NCBI RefSeq assembly: GCF_003008695.1
Contig: NZ_PXZT01000003.1
Coordinates: 189,439-253,438, forward strand
DNA length: 64,000 nucleotides
Origin: Trichococcus alkaliphilus
GTDB taxonomy: Bacteria > Bacillota > Bacilli > Lactobacillales > Aerococcaceae
Direction: 5' to 3'
Below are positions 49,866 through 61,570 of the stretch, in pieces. Each line of letters starts with the position of its first letter. The stretch's first letter is position 1. The notes beneath the pieces were generated by a model. The model did not search any database. It saw nothing but the letters and a program-made list of their open reading frames with translations, and was not told the DNA's origin. The position numbers were made by a program, and so were the translations under genes.

Positions 49866-49893
49866 GAAAAAGCCCCGGAATCCGGGGCTTTTG
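49866..49893. terminator. hairpin after ssb-like gene
   Basis: 12-bp stem AAAAGCCCCGGA/TCCGGGGCTTTT with a 2-base centre; T tract short. Probably bidirectional. Confidence 0.7.
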
Positions 49894-49903
49894 TGGGGGA
49901 GCA

Positions 49904-50239
49904 TCAGACTGCTTCCTGTTCTCTTTTCGCTTCCACGAAATACAGTTCTTCCACGACCAATTCGATGACATAAACGTGCTGCTCTTGCTTATTGACGTAG
50001 GAACGCGAAACCAAATGGCCGTTGACACCGATCTGGTTCCCTTTGGCGCAATACTGTTCAACCAGATTTGCGGTTGCTCCCCAAAACACGACAGGTATGA
50101 AATCCGCCTGCGGTTGGCCTTCATCCGCTTTCCTTAGCCGTTGCACCGCCAGTGTATTGTTGCAGACTTGCCTTTCCCCATTCACCTGTTGCACTTGGAT
50201 GGGCCGCACCAGCCGCCCAATCAATGATACTTGATTCAT
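49904..50239 (-). CDS. short single-stranded DNA-binding protein
   Basis: 111 residues covering one OB fold: MNQVSLIGRLVRPIQV, a core with ADFIPVVFWGATANLVEQYC, and GHLVSRSYVNKQEQHVYVIELVVEELYF. It ends in REQEAV, so it lacks the long flexible tail and the acidic DDDLPF-like tip that replicative SSB uses to recruit partners. This makes it the secondary SsbB/YwpH type, linked to competence in related bacteria, and not the main SSB. It stands alone. Confidence 0.88.
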   Translation of the reverse strand: MNQVSLIGRLVRPIQVQQVNGERQVCNNTLAVQRLRKADEGQPQADFIPVVFWGATANLVEQYCAKGNQIGVNGHLVSRSYVNKQEQHVYVIELVVEELYFVEAKREQEAV

Positions 50240-50308
50240 CCTTTCATTCCTCCTTCTGCTTGACTTACTGTCTATAATATCCGCAAAAAGGCAGGCTTGA
50301 TTTTTTTC

Positions 50309-50354
50309 AAAAAAATAAACCTGAAGACTTTTCTCAGTCTCAAGGTTTATTTTC
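50309..50354 (-). terminator. terminator of the rapZ-yvcK-whiA operon
   Basis: Long stem AATAAACCT...AGACT paired with AGTCT...AGGTTTATT and T7 on the minus strand. Confidence 0.88.
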
Positions 50355-50359
50355 CTGTA

Positions 50360-51301
50360 TCAGCGGATGGCTTTCCCCATCCGCAATGAATCGGCGTAGT
50401 CGTTTATTTTTCGCAAACGGTGGTTGATGCCGGATTTGGATATGACTCCGCTCGGTATCATTTCACCAAGTTCCTTCAGGCTGATGTCGGGATTCTCCAA
50501 GCGGATCACGGCGATTTCCTTCAGCTTGTCAGGTAATCTTCCAAGTCCTACTGTCGCTTCGATGAATTCGATGTTGGCGATCTGTTTTGCCGCCGCATCG
50601 ATCGTCTTGTTCATATTCGCGTTTTCGCAATTCACGAGGCGATTCACGGAATTACGCATGTCTCGGATGATCCGCACGTCCTCAAACTTCATCATCGCAT
50701 TATGGGCACCGATCAATGCCAGAAAATCGGCGATCTTCTCGGCTTCCTTGAGATAAGTGATGAATCCGTTGCGACGCTCGATCGTCCGCGCGTTCAGGTC
50801 AAAGTGATTCATCATATCACAGATGTCTTGGTTGTGGTCCTCATAGTTGGAATAGATTTCCAGATGATAACGGCTCGTTTCCGGGCTGTTCACCGAACCA
50901 CCGGCCATGAAGGCGCCGCGCAGGTAAGAGCGTTCCTTCTGGTTATTGTTCATGATATCTTCGGAAACTTGCGTCTTGAAGGACAGCCCGTCGAAAATGC
51001 TCAGATCGCTCAGCAATTCCGTAACGCCTTGCTTCAGGCGCACAATATAGACGTTATTCTTCTTCAGCTTCATTTTGCGGCGCACCAACAATTCGCTTTC
51101 GAATGAGTAGTGATCCTTCAAGAGAACGTACATCCGTCTGGCGATTGCCGCATTTTCTGTCTGGACATTCAGGACAAATGACTGGTTATAGATGCTGACC
51201 GACCCGCTCATCCTGATCAACGCGGTCAGTTCGGCTTTCGCATGTTCGCGGTGCACTTCCAATGTTGTCAATTCTTTTTTTACTTCAGATGCAAAAGACA
51301 T
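50360..51301 (-). CDS. whiA: WhiA, sporulation/cell-division regulator homologue
   Basis: 313 residues from ATG 51301 ([11 protein letters not shown]), with AAAGGAGG upstream. N-terminal LAGLIDADG-like homing-endonuclease fold without catalytic residues, C-terminal helix-turn-helix ([30 protein letters not shown]). In low-GC bacteria WhiA binds DNA and affects division and chromosome segregation. Third gene of rapZ-yvcK-whiA. Confidence 0.96.
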   Translation of the reverse strand: MSFASEVKKELTTLEVHREHAKAELTALIRMSGSVSIYNQSFVLNVQTENAAIARRMYVLLKDHYSFESELLVRRKMKLKKNNVYIVRLKQGVTELLSDLSIFDGLSFKTQVSEDIMNNNQKERSYLRGAFMAGGSVNSPETSRYHLEIYSNYEDHNQDICDMMNHFDLNARTIERRNGFITYLKEAEKIADFLALIGAHNAMMKFEDVRIIRDMRNSVNRLVNCENANMNKTIDAAAKQIANIEFIEATVGLGRLPDKLKEIAVIRLENPDISLKELGEMIPSGVISKSGINHRLRKINDYADSLRMGKAIR

Positions 51302-51343
51302 ATGTGCCTCCTTTCCGACAGCTTCTTTCAATCAGAAAAAAGG

Positions 51344-52342
51344 TCAACAGATAGTTTTGATATTAGAGATTAGATTGATCAGTTCCGAAACGACTTTTTT
51401 GCCGTCGTGGTAAACGCCGCCGTTCTTCATATCCAGGAAATCCGCGGAAATGACACGGCAATTTTCTTCGCGCAATCCTTTGAAGTCATGGCGTACTTGC
51501 AACAGATATTCTTCGTCGGCTTGTTGATTGAGGTATTCATCCGGCACTTTTTCCGTGTTCACCAGGACGGTGTCGATGAATTTCGCTTTCAGATGGTCAT
51601 GCAATACCTTGATGTGCTCGGCATCGCTGAAGCCCTCCGTTTCGCCCAATTGCGTCATGATGTTGCAGATGTATACTTTCTCGGCTTTGGTCTCGATGAC
51701 CGCTTGCCCCAGATCACTGATCATCAGGTTAGGCAAAATGCTCGTATACAGGCTTCCCGGTCCGATGACGACCATATCCGCCTCCAGGATGCTGTTGATG
51801 ACGTGACGGGAGGCGACGGCATCCCTTGTTTCATCCAACGGTTTGACATACACCCGTTCGATTTTTTTGCGGCCATTTGCGATTTTTGACTCGCCCTTGA
51901 TGACCGTACCGTCCTTGAACTCTGCGTATAGTGAGAGTGGCTCGTCAGCTGCGGCGTAAATTTTGCCTTTTACGCCCATCATGACGGACAGCAATCGAAT
52001 GGCATCAAAAATGTTCCCTTTCATTTCAGTCAGAGCCACAATGATCAGGTTTCCGATTGCGTGCCCGGAAACGAAGGAATCCTTTGAATTGAAACGGTAC
52101 TGGAAAATGTCCTTTTCCAATTTCGGCATATCGGAGAGCGCAATCAGGCAGTTGCGGATATCCCCGGGAGGCACAATGTTGACATGGTCGCGGATGATGC
52201 CGCTGCTGCCGCCGTCATCAGCCACCGTGACAATGGCCGTGATATCCGTGTTGTGATTCTTCAGTTCTTCCAGAATGACCGGCAAGCCCGTTCCGCCGCC
52301 GATAACGACGATTTTCTTCGTTCTGCTCGGATTTTGACTCAT
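51344..52342 (-). CDS. yvcK: YvcK/CofD-like gluconeogenesis and cell-shape factor
   Basis: 332 residues. [20 protein letters not shown] opening, [15 protein letters not shown], and [15 protein letters not shown] are diagnostic of the CofD-like YvcK family. It binds UDP-sugars and is needed for normal wall synthesis on gluconeogenic carbon. Its start overlaps the rapZ stop by 4 bases. Confidence 0.96.
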   Translation of the reverse strand: MSQNPSRTKKIVVIGGGTGLPVILEELKNHNTDITAIVTVADDGGSSGIIRDHVNIVPPGDIRNCLIALSDMPKLEKDIFQYRFNSKDSFVSGHAIGNLIIVALTEMKGNIFDAIRLLSVMMGVKGKIYAAADEPLSLYAEFKDGTVIKGESKIANGRKKIERVYVKPLDETRDAVASRHVINSILEADMVVIGPGSLYTSILPNLMISDLGQAVIETKAEKVYICNIMTQLGETEGFSDAEHIKVLHDHLKAKFIDTVLVNTEKVPDEYLNQQADEEYLLQVRHDFKGLREENCRVISADFLDMKNGGVYHDGKKVVSELINLISNIKTIC

Positions 52343-53229
52343 GACCGATTCACCGTCTCTTTGCGTTTATTCCGATCACGGTGGGTCGTATTCACTTGAT
52401 AGCCCGCACTCTTCAATTGCAGGCTGGTGCGTTCCGCCAAAGCGACAGAGCGGTGTTGCCCGCCAGTGCAACCGATGGCGATATTCACGCTGGTCTTGCC
52501 TTCTTTTTTATAGCCAGGAATGATGTATTCCAGTAGGTCGATGAATTTTTTGTAAAAAATTTCCGTCTCCGGTTGCTTCATAACATAATCATAGACTGGC
52601 TTATCCAGCCCCGTCAACGGACGCAGTTCATCTACGTAATGCGGATTGGGCAAAAAGCGGACATCCATGACGATGTCGGCATCGATCGGTAAGCCATACT
52701 TGAACCCAAAAGATACGACTTCGATATGGAAAACATCCTTGTCGTCGACTTTGAATGTATCCAACAGCCGTTCCCTTAATTGGCGCGGTGTTGTTTCGCT
52801 CGTGTCGATGACCAATTGCGACCGATTGCGGATATCCTCAAGCAGTTCCCTTTCTTTGTGGATTCCTTCCAGTACGGTTCCGCCTGATTGGGTAAGGGGA
52901 TGGCTTCTTCTTGTCTCTTTGTATCGGGAAACAAGCACATCGTCCTTCGAATCAAGGAAGATGACTTTGGTTGTGATGAAGGAAGTATTGTCCAAACTGT
53001 CCACAGCAGACATGATTTCATCAAAGAATGCACGGGAGCGCAGATCGATCACTAAGCAGATCCTGCTTATTTTACCCGATTCCTTTACAAGCTCCCAAAA
53101 TTTCGGTAATAAACTTGGGGGCATATTATCTATACAGAAATAGCCTAAATCTTCAAATGTCTGTAAGGCCACCGTTTTCCCGGCGCCGCTCATCCCCGTT
53201 ATGACTACCAATTCGAGAGTGTCTGCCAT
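52339..53229 (-). CDS. rapZ: RapZ/YvcJ nucleotide-binding protein
   Basis: 296 residues from ATG 53229 ([12 protein letters not shown]), with GGAGG 7 bases upstream. Walker [20 protein letters not shown], and the C-terminal [14 protein letters not shown]. In Bacillus YvcJ is a GTPase affecting competence; in E. coli RapZ guides RNase E to a small RNA. The role in this lineage is not known. Confidence 0.96.
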   Translation of the reverse strand: MADTLELVVITGMSGAGKTVALQTFEDLGYFCIDNMPPSLLPKFWELVKESGKISRICLVIDLRSRAFFDEIMSAVDSLDNTSFITTKVIFLDSKDDVLVSRYKETRRSHPLTQSGGTVLEGIHKERELLEDIRNRSQLVIDTSETTPRQLRERLLDTFKVDDKDVFHIEVVSFGFKYGLPIDADIVMDVRFLPNPHYVDELRPLTGLDKPVYDYVMKQPETEIFYKKFIDLLEYIIPGYKKEGKTSVNIAIGCTGGQHRSVALAERTSLQLKSAGYQVNTTHRDRNKRKETVNRS

Positions 53230-53264
53230 TGTAATTCCTCCAGTCAAATATATATATATGTTCA

Positions 53265-53273
53265 TTATAACAT
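53265..53273 (-). promoter_or_regulatory. extended -10 promoter of rapZ operon
   Basis: TGTTATAAT on the minus strand, an extended -10 box (TGnTATAAT), 36 bases before the start codon; the -35 is weak. A run of TA repeats follows it in the 5' UTR. Confidence 0.65.
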
Positions 53274-53306
53274 ACCGGGTGTATCATTTGTCTATTTCTG
53301 AACATT

Positions 53307-55213
<1,907 letters not shown>

Positions 55214-56395
55214 ATGATAGAATTTAAAAATTTAACCAAGCGATTCCCGGGTGGGAAAATTGCAGTGGACTCCCTTAACCTGACGTTCAATGACGGAGAG
55301 TTCATTGTATTCATCGGAACAAGCGGCAGCGGTAAAACAACTTCCATGAGGATGATCAACCGCATGATTGAACCTACCTCCGGCGAAATACTGATCAACG
55401 GAAAAAACATCAAGGACATGAATGCAGTGGAATTGCGCCGCCAAATAGGTTACGTCATCCAGCAAATCGGTCTGATGCCACACATGACCATCTTCGAAAA
55501 CATCGTCATGGTTCCAAAATTACTGAAATGGCCTGTTGAAAAACAAAAAACAATTGCAGAGGAGCTGATCCAAAAAGTCGATCTTCCATTGGATTTTCTG
55601 GAACGCTACCCATCAGAACTGTCAGGCGGCCAGCAACAACGCATCGGTGTTATCCGTGCTTTGGCAGCCGACCAGGACATCATTTTGATGGATGAACCTT
55701 TCGGAGCACTGGATCCAATCACCCGTGATTCGCTGCAGGAACTTGTCAAACAGCTGCAGCAGGAATTGGGCAAAACAGTCATCTTTGTAACCCACGATAT
55801 GGATGAGGCTTTGAAACTGGCAGACCGGATTGTCATCATGCAGGAAGGAAAAGTCGTCCAATTCGACACTCCCGACAACATCCTGATGGACCCCGCGAAC
55901 GAATTCGTCGAAAATTTCATCGGCGAGGAACGCCTCAGCCAAGCGCGCACGAATTTCCGCACAGTGGAACAAATCATGATCCGTGGCCCGGTATCCGTTT
56001 CGACTGATCAAATTCTATCAGAAGCGATCAAACTGATGCGCACGCGTCGAGTCGACAGCTTATTTGTGACAGATATGGACGATGTTTTGTTGGGCATGTT
56101 GAGTGTCGAAGCGATCAACCAGAACCTCCGCAGACCGGTAACTGCTGGCGAAATCATGAGTGAAGTTTCTTTTGTCCGTGAAGGTACGCTCGTTAGGGAC
56201 GCTTTGCAGCGTATCCTGAAATTGGGTTATAAAAACATTCCTGTTGTGGATGCAAAAAACCATCTGATCGGCTTGATCACCCGCACTTCCATTGTGGACA
56301 TGGTATACGATACGATATGGGGAGACATAGAGCCTGAAATGCCCGCTGAAGAGGTAATCGAAACGACCGCAGACATTGAAACGGTTAAGGGGTGA
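55214..56395 (+). CDS. opuCA: osmoprotectant (betaine/carnitine/choline) ABC ATPase
   Basis: 393 residues. Walker A GTSGSGKTTS, signature LSGGQQQRIGVIRAL, Walker B IILMDEPFGALDP; then two CBS motifs (about 255-375: MIRGPVSVSTDQILSEA; AGEIMSEVSFVREG) that sense ionic strength or cyclic di-AMP in relatives. AGAGGTGAAACC precedes the ATG. First of four tightly packed genes. Confidence 0.95.
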   Translation: MIEFKNLTKRFPGGKIAVDSLNLTFNDGEFIVFIGTSGSGKTTSMRMINRMIEPTSGEILINGKNIKDMNAVELRRQIGYVIQQIGLMPHMTIFENIVMVPKLLKWPVEKQKTIAEELIQKVDLPLDFLERYPSELSGGQQQRIGVIRALAADQDIILMDEPFGALDPITRDSLQELVKQLQQELGKTVIFVTHDMDEALKLADRIVIMQEGKVVQFDTPDNILMDPANEFVENFIGEERLSQARTNFRTVEQIMIRGPVSVSTDQILSEAIKLMRTRRVDSLFVTDMDDVLLGMLSVEAINQNLRRPVTAGEIMSEVSFVREGTLVRDALQRILKLGYKNIPVVDAKNHLIGLITRTSIVDMVYDTIWGDIEPEMPAEEVIETTADIETVKG

Positions 56396-56399
56396 TGAT

Positions 56400-57038
56400 A
56401 TGGACTTTTTGACAACAAACGGTTCCGAGTTACTCTTTAAAACCGGTGAGCATTTCTACATCTCAGCCTTAGCTCTGATGCTTGGCGTGCTGGTTGCCGT
56501 TCCTTTGGGCATCGCCTTGACCCACTTCAAGCGTTACTCCGGTTTTATCATCAGTTTTGTTTCGATTCTCCAGACGGTCCCTTCCTTGGCGTTACTCGCC
56601 TTGATGATCCCACTTTTCGGGATTGGAAAACTTCCCGCGATCGTAGCTTTATTCATCTATTCCTTGTTGCCGATTCTGCGCAATACGTTCATCGGCATCT
56701 CGAATGTGGACAACAACATCATCGACTCAGCAAAAGGGATGGGCTTGACCGACAACCAGATCATTCTGCAAGTGAAATTGCCTTTGGCAGCTCCGGTCAT
56801 CATGTCCGGAATCCGCTTGGCGGGAGTGTACGTCATCGCCTGGGCGACGCTTGCTTCGTATATAGGAGCCGGCGGTTTGGGTGATTATATTTTTAACGGA
56901 TTGAATGTATACGATCAGGAAATGATCATTTGGGGAACTTTACCGGTGACCGTATTGGCTTTATTGGCTGATTTCCTGCTTGGAAAGCTTGAACGATTCG
57001 TTTCTCCACAGACAACATCTGCAAAAGGAGGAAACTGA
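56400..57038 (+). CDS. opuCB: osmoprotectant ABC permease
   Basis: 212 residues from ATG 56400 (MDFLTTNGSELL), with AAGGGGTGATGAT upstream; the longer frame begins inside opuCA. About five or six membrane helices with the permease signature GMGLTDNQIILQVKLPLAAPVIMSGIR. One of two permease subunits. Confidence 0.94.
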   Translation: MDFLTTNGSELLFKTGEHFYISALALMLGVLVAVPLGIALTHFKRYSGFIISFVSILQTVPSLALLALMIPLFGIGKLPAIVALFIYSLLPILRNTFIGISNVDNNIIDSAKGMGLTDNQIILQVKLPLAAPVIMSGIRLAGVYVIAWATLASYIGAGGLGDYIFNGLNVYDQEMIIWGTLPVTVLALLADFLLGKLERFVSPQTTSAKGGN

Positions 57039-57040
57039 TT

Positions 57041-57991
57041 ATGAAGAAACACATAAAAATATGGTTGCTGTTTCCGCTGACGTCACTTTTGTTGGCCGCC
57101 TGCTCCTTGCCTGGCCTTGGCGCATCAGTGAACAATGAAGGCATCGTCATCACCGGTGGGACAACGACAGAAATGCAAATATTGAGTTATATGGTCAGAG
57201 GGATGGTCGAACATTACCTGCCGGACGCTTCCGTGGATATGGTCAATAATCTTGGTTCATCGACCTTGAATCACCAAGCTATGATAGGCGGGGATGCGAA
57301 TGTATCGGCTGTCCGCTACACAGGGACATCTCTGACCGGTGAATTGGGCATGGAGCCTCTTACGGATCCCGAATTGGCTTTGGAGACGGTAGTCAAGGGT
57401 TTCGATGAACAATTCGATCAAGTTTGGTTCCCATCCTATGGCTTTGCCAACACGTACGCTTTTTTGGTGACACGTGAATTTGCCGAAGAAAATAATTTGG
57501 AGACCATCAGCGACCTCGCAACATTGGCCCCGAATCTGAGAGCCGGCGTCGACAATTCCTGGATGGAGCGGGAAGGTGACGGTTACGAAGCCTTCAAAGA
57601 TACCTATGGCTTTGATTTCCAGCGCGTCTATCCGATGCAGGTCGGTCTCGTATATGATGCTCTGCAGGCGGATGAAATGGACATCGTTTTGGGCTATTCC
57701 ACAGACGGACGGATCGCGAGCTATGACCTGGTCGTTCTCGAAGACGATCTGCAGCTATTCCCGCCTTATGATGCCAGCCCCGTTGCCTCCAAAGAAATTC
57801 TGGAAGCTTATCCTGAACTGGAGACCATCCTGCTGAAATTGGAGGACACGCTGACTGATGAAATGATGCAGGCGATGAACTATGAAGTCGATAACGACTT
57901 GGTGGAAGCCCAAACAGTCGCCCAAAATTTCCTGGAAGAGAACAGCTATTTTGAAGATAAAGAAGTTACATCCTTAAAGGAGGGCGAATGA
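57041..57991 (+). CDS. opuCC: osmoprotectant-binding lipoprotein
   Basis: 316 residues. Signal peptide with lipobox LAAC, then an OpuAC/OpuCC-type binding protein; IVITGGTTTEMQILSYMVRGMVEHYL opening and GYSTDGRIASYDLVVLEDD match the family. It captures a quaternary amine such as betaine or carnitine. AAAGGAGG precedes it. Confidence 0.94.
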   Translation: MKKHIKIWLLFPLTSLLLAACSLPGLGASVNNEGIVITGGTTTEMQILSYMVRGMVEHYLPDASVDMVNNLGSSTLNHQAMIGGDANVSAVRYTGTSLTGELGMEPLTDPELALETVVKGFDEQFDQVWFPSYGFANTYAFLVTREFAEENNLETISDLATLAPNLRAGVDNSWMEREGDGYEAFKDTYGFDFQRVYPMQVGLVYDALQADEMDIVLGYSTDGRIASYDLVVLEDDLQLFPPYDASPVASKEILEAYPELETILLKLEDTLTDEMMQAMNYEVDNDLVEAQTVAQNFLEENSYFEDKEVTSLKEGE

Positions 57992-58665
57992 TGAATCTAA
58001 GCGAAATGAATATGCTCCAGCAGTTGCTTTACTATTATAGAGAAAATGGTAGCTATGTCTTCGAACAGTTCACCCGCCATTTTCTGATTTCCATTTATGG
58101 GGTGCTGTTCGCCGCAATTGTAGCAATCCCACTCGGTTTCTGGATCGCACGCAATAAAAAATTGGCGGATTGGATCATCGGCGCAGCCAATGTCATCCAG
58201 ACCATCCCTTCCCTGGCGCTGTTATCCATTTTGATGCTGGGACTCGGACTTGGGTCGGATACCGTCATTGCGACAGTCTTCCTGTATTCGCTGCTGCCGA
58301 TCATCAAAAACACCTATACCGGTGTGCGGAATGTGGATGCCGCTTTGTTGGATACGGGTAAAGGCATGGGGATGACGCGGATGCAATTGACTTATCTGGT
58401 CGAATTGCCGTTGTCGCTTTCCGTCATCATGGCCGGCTTGCGGAATGCCTTGGTCGTTGCCATCGGCATCACCGCCATCGGCACCTTCATCGGCGCCGGC
58501 GGATTGGGGGATATCATTTCCCGCGGTGTCAATGCGACGAACGGGACAGCCATCATCCTAGCCGGCGCAATCCCGACCGCTTTGATGGCCGTTCTGGCGG
58601 ATTGGTTGTTGGGTCTGATGGAAAAACGTCTGGACCCCTCCAGCAAAGTTAAGCGTAATCGTTGA
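57988..58665 (+). CDS. opuCD: osmoprotectant ABC permease
   Basis: 225 residues; the start overlaps the opuCC stop by 4 bases, with GGAGGG upstream (ATG at 57991 is equally possible). Six membrane helices with GKGMGMTRMQLTYLVELPLSLSVIMAGLR. Second permease of the OpuC system. Confidence 0.94.
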   Translation: MMNLSEMNMLQQLLYYYRENGSYVFEQFTRHFLISIYGVLFAAIVAIPLGFWIARNKKLADWIIGAANVIQTIPSLALLSILMLGLGLGSDTVIATVFLYSLLPIIKNTYTGVRNVDAALLDTGKGMGMTRMQLTYLVELPLSLSVIMAGLRNALVVAIGITAIGTFIGAGGLGDIISRGVNATNGTAIILAGAIPTALMAVLADWLLGLMEKRLDPSSKVKRNR

Positions 58666-58691
58666 GCGCACAAAATAAGCAGTGAAACCGA

Positions 58692-58735
58692 AGAATAAGG
58701 CGCTTCCATACAAAGTGGATCGCCTTATTTTTTCG
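58692..58735 (+). terminator. opuC operon terminator
   Basis: 9-bp stem AATAAGGCG/CGCCTTATT with inner TCCA/TGGA pairs, then T6. Confidence 0.87.
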
Positions 58736-58867
58736 ATTTTTGGGAATTCTGCAGAGCTTTCCCATCGGATAATTTCTTTTAATGATTTTCCATTTGTGAT
58801 AGAATAGATTGGACTCTAGACGGACAGACATTCTGATCTAGCAAGAGATACTTAAGGAGTGGTATAA

Positions 58868-60745
58868 ATGTGTGGTTTTGTTGGATATATCCATGGATCG
58901 ACTGCATGGAACCATCAGACTGTGATTGAAGGTATGATGAATAGGATCGTGCACCGCGGGCCAGACAGCGGCGGCATGTATTCTGATGACAAGGTAACGT
59001 TAGGCTTCCGCCGATTGAGCATCATCGACCTTTCCGATAACGGGAAGCAACCGATGTACAGTGCCGACGGAAATTTGGTATTGGTGTTCAACGGCGAAAT
59101 CTTCAACTTCCAGGAGTTGCGCGAAGATCTAAAACAAAAAGGACACGTCTTCCATTCCAAAACGGACAGTGAAGTTTTGATTTACGGCTACAAAGAATAC
59201 GGTTATGACTTCGTGAAACAATTGCGCGGCATGTTCGCGTTCGCGATCTGGGACAAAGTGAACGATACGATGTTCATCGCCCGTGATGGCTTCGGCATCA
59301 AACCGTTGTACTATACGACAAACACAACCGACGGCAGCTTGCTTTTCGGTTCTGAAATCAAGTCATTTTTGGCTCACCCTGCTTTCATCAAAGAAGTGAA
59401 CAAGGATGCTTTGCGCCCTTACTTGACGCTGCAATACTCTTCAATGGGCGAAACCTTCTTCAAGGGCGTCCACAAATTGAAACCGGCGCATTATATGGTG
59501 CTTAAAGGCAACGATATCCATACGGTCGAATATTGGGACAAGAAATTTCATGCCGAAAACGGCACTTTGGAAAGCTATGTGGAAGAAATTAAAGCAACGA
59601 TGGCCGATTCCGTTCGCGCCCACAAAATCAGTGACGTGAAAACCGGCGCTTTCCTTTCCGGCGGTGTCGATTCCAGCTTGATCACAGCTTTGATGAAACC
59701 GGAAAAATCTTTCTCGGTCGGCTTCTCCGAATATGAAAAAATGTTCAACGAAACCAACCAGGCTGCCGATCTTTCCGACATCCTCGGCATCGAGAATGTC
59801 CGCAAGTACATCTCGCCTGAGGAAGCTTTCCATGCCCTGCCTACCATCCAATACCATATGGATGAACCGCAATCGAATCCGTCTTCCGTTCCGTTGTATT
59901 TCTTGGCTGAATTGGCGAAGAAAGATGTGACAGTCGTACTTTCGGGTGAAGGCGCAGATGAAATTTTCGGCGGCTACTCTTGGTATGAGCCATCCAAGAA
60001 AATGGAGACCTATGAAAAGGTCCCTTACAGCCTGCGAAAAGGCATCGGCAAATTGGCCCACAAACTGCCGAAGAATACGCTGACGACCTTCTTGGTCAAA
60101 GGCGGCCAAAAAGTTGAAGAACGCTTCATCGGCCAAGCCATCGTCTGGGACGAAGAAGAAGCTGTGGATATCCTGAAGCCAGCATACAAAAATGGCCCGG
60201 ATATCCGTTCGATCACCAAACCGATCTATGACGAAGTAAAAGGCCAGGATGATGTGACGAAGATGCAGTATCTCGATCTGAACCTTTGGATGCCTGGGGA
60301 TATCCTGTTGAAAGCCGACAAGATGAGCATGGCCCACTCGTTGGAGCTGCGCGTACCTTTCCTGGACAAAGAAGTCATGGAATTGGCGAAACGCATCCCT
60401 TCCGATTACCGTGTCAACGAAATCGATACGAAATACGTGCTGCGCAGAGCGGCTGCCGATGTCCTGCCGGAAGAATGGGCGAAACGTCCGAAGTTGGGCT
60501 TCCCTACTCCTATCCGTCACTGGCTGCGTGAAGAAGAATTCTACAACGAAGTCAGAAAAGCTTTCGCTTCAGACTATGCGGCAGAATTTTTCGACACCGA
60601 CAAGCTCGTGCAGATCCTCGATGACAACTATACGAAGAAATTGGATTACGGTCGCCAAATCTGGACTGCCTACATCTTCCTCGTCTGGTACAAACGTTTC
60701 TTCATCGATGAAACGCCTCTGTCTGCGGAAGCTTTCGTAGCTTAA
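58868..60745 (+). CDS. asnB: asparagine synthase (glutamine-hydrolysing)
   Basis: 625 residues. Cys2 of MCGFVGY is the glutaminase nucleophile; RIVHRGPDSGG and RRLSIIDLS shape that site. The C-terminal synthase half has the PP-loop GAFLSGGVDSSLITAL and VVLSGEGADEIFGGY. It makes asparagine from aspartate, ATP and glutamine. AAGGAGTGGTATAA precedes the ATG. Monocistronic, with a strong terminator. The presence of both asnB and gatCAB means asparagine can be made by two routes if Asp-tRNA(Asn) is used. Confidence 0.97.
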   Translation: MCGFVGYIHGSTAWNHQTVIEGMMNRIVHRGPDSGGMYSDDKVTLGFRRLSIIDLSDNGKQPMYSADGNLVLVFNGEIFNFQELREDLKQKGHVFHSKTDSEVLIYGYKEYGYDFVKQLRGMFAFAIWDKVNDTMFIARDGFGIKPLYYTTNTTDGSLLFGSEIKSFLAHPAFIKEVNKDALRPYLTLQYSSMGETFFKGVHKLKPAHYMVLKGNDIHTVEYWDKKFHAENGTLESYVEEIKATMADSVRAHKISDVKTGAFLSGGVDSSLITALMKPEKSFSVGFSEYEKMFNETNQAADLSDILGIENVRKYISPEEAFHALPTIQYHMDEPQSNPSSVPLYFLAELAKKDVTVVLSGEGADEIFGGYSWYEPSKKMETYEKVPYSLRKGIGKLAHKLPKNTLTTFLVKGGQKVEERFIGQAIVWDEEEAVDILKPAYKNGPDIRSITKPIYDEVKGQDDVTKMQYLDLNLWMPGDILLKADKMSMAHSLELRVPFLDKEVMELAKRIPSDYRVNEIDTKYVLRRAAADVLPEEWAKRPKLGFPTPIRHWLREEEFYNEVRKAFASDYAAEFFDTDKLVQILDDNYTKKLDYGRQIWTAYIFLVWYKRFFIDETPLSAEAFVA

Positions 60746-60763
60746 GATTGTTGATTGAAAATG

Positions 60764-60802
60764 CAAAAGAGAGTTACCCGACAAGGGTAACTCTCTTTTT
60801 TA
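60764..60802 (+). terminator. asnB terminator
   Basis: Perfect 14-bp stem AAAGAGAGTTACCC/GGGTAACTCTCTTT with a 5-base loop and T6. Confidence 0.92.
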
Positions 60803-60898
60803 CCTGTTCCTCTCGTTTTCAGATAGTGGTTATGCTTTATCATCTGTGCATGTAAATGGTATCATGTATCTATAACAAATTGGAAAGAAGGTTATTCT

Positions 60899-61519
60899 AT
60901 GGCCAGAGTTTTAGTTGTGCGCGCGCATCCTTTCGACAGCAGCGTCTCCCGTTCCATGAAAGTCCTGGATGCTTTTCTGGAGGAATACAAAGCTGTGAAT
61001 CCTTACGATCGCATCAAGGACATGAATCTTTATGAAGTCGCAATCCCTGAAATCGACCGGGATCTTTTGACTGCATGGAAAGAATTGTCGAAAGGTGTGC
61101 TATTTGATCAATTGACTTCCCGTCAGCAGGAAAAAGTGACGCTCTTCAATCACTACACAGATGATTTCTTGTCCATGGATAAGATCATCATCGCCAATCC
61201 TTTGTGGAACATGCACGTGCCGGGTCGCCTGAAGACGTGGATCGATACTATCACTGTCGCCGGACAGACATTCCGTTACACGGAATCCGGAGCGGTCGGC
61301 ATGGTCCCGGATAAAAAATTGCTGCATATCCAAGCAAACGGAGGCCTCTTCGACGGAAGCGACCCTGCCAGCCAGTACATCAAGAGCATTTTCCGCTTTC
61401 TGGGAGTCGAAGAAATCTCGCAACTTTTCGTTGAAGGCATGGACACATACCCGGACCGTGCCGATGAAATCGTTGCGGATGCGATCGAAAAAGCCAAACA
61501 ATTGGCCAAAACTTTCTGA
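60899..61519 (+). CDS. azoR: FMN-dependent NADH-azoreductase
   Basis: 206 residues with a flavodoxin-like fold: VLVVRAHPFDSSVSRSMKVL (FMN phosphate loop), ANPLWNMHVPGRLKTWIDTI and LHIQANGGLFDG. It reduces azo dyes and quinones with NADH; the native role is probably quinone detoxification. GGAAAGAAGG precedes the ATG. Confidence 0.94.
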   Translation: MARVLVVRAHPFDSSVSRSMKVLDAFLEEYKAVNPYDRIKDMNLYEVAIPEIDRDLLTAWKELSKGVLFDQLTSRQQEKVTLFNHYTDDFLSMDKIIIANPLWNMHVPGRLKTWIDTITVAGQTFRYTESGAVGMVPDKKLLHIQANGGLFDGSDPASQYIKSIFRFLGVEEISQLFVEGMDTYPDRADEIVADAIEKAKQLAKTF

Positions 61520-61532
61520 TAAACCTTCAAAT

Positions 61533-61560
61533 AAAAAAGAAGCCCGCGGGCTTCTTTTTT
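61533..61560. terminator. bidirectional terminator
   Basis: Self-complementary AAAAAAGAAGCCCG/CGGGCTTCTTTTTT, with T6, between azoR and the convergent phosphoglucomutase gene. Confidence 0.87.
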
Positions 61561-61570
61561 GTTGCATTGC

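Noticed and set aside
49741-50124. N-terminal extension of the response regulator
   Set aside because: The extra 128 residues have no domain, overlap the ssb gene in antisense and include a terminator hairpin; the ATG at 49740 has a good ribosome site.
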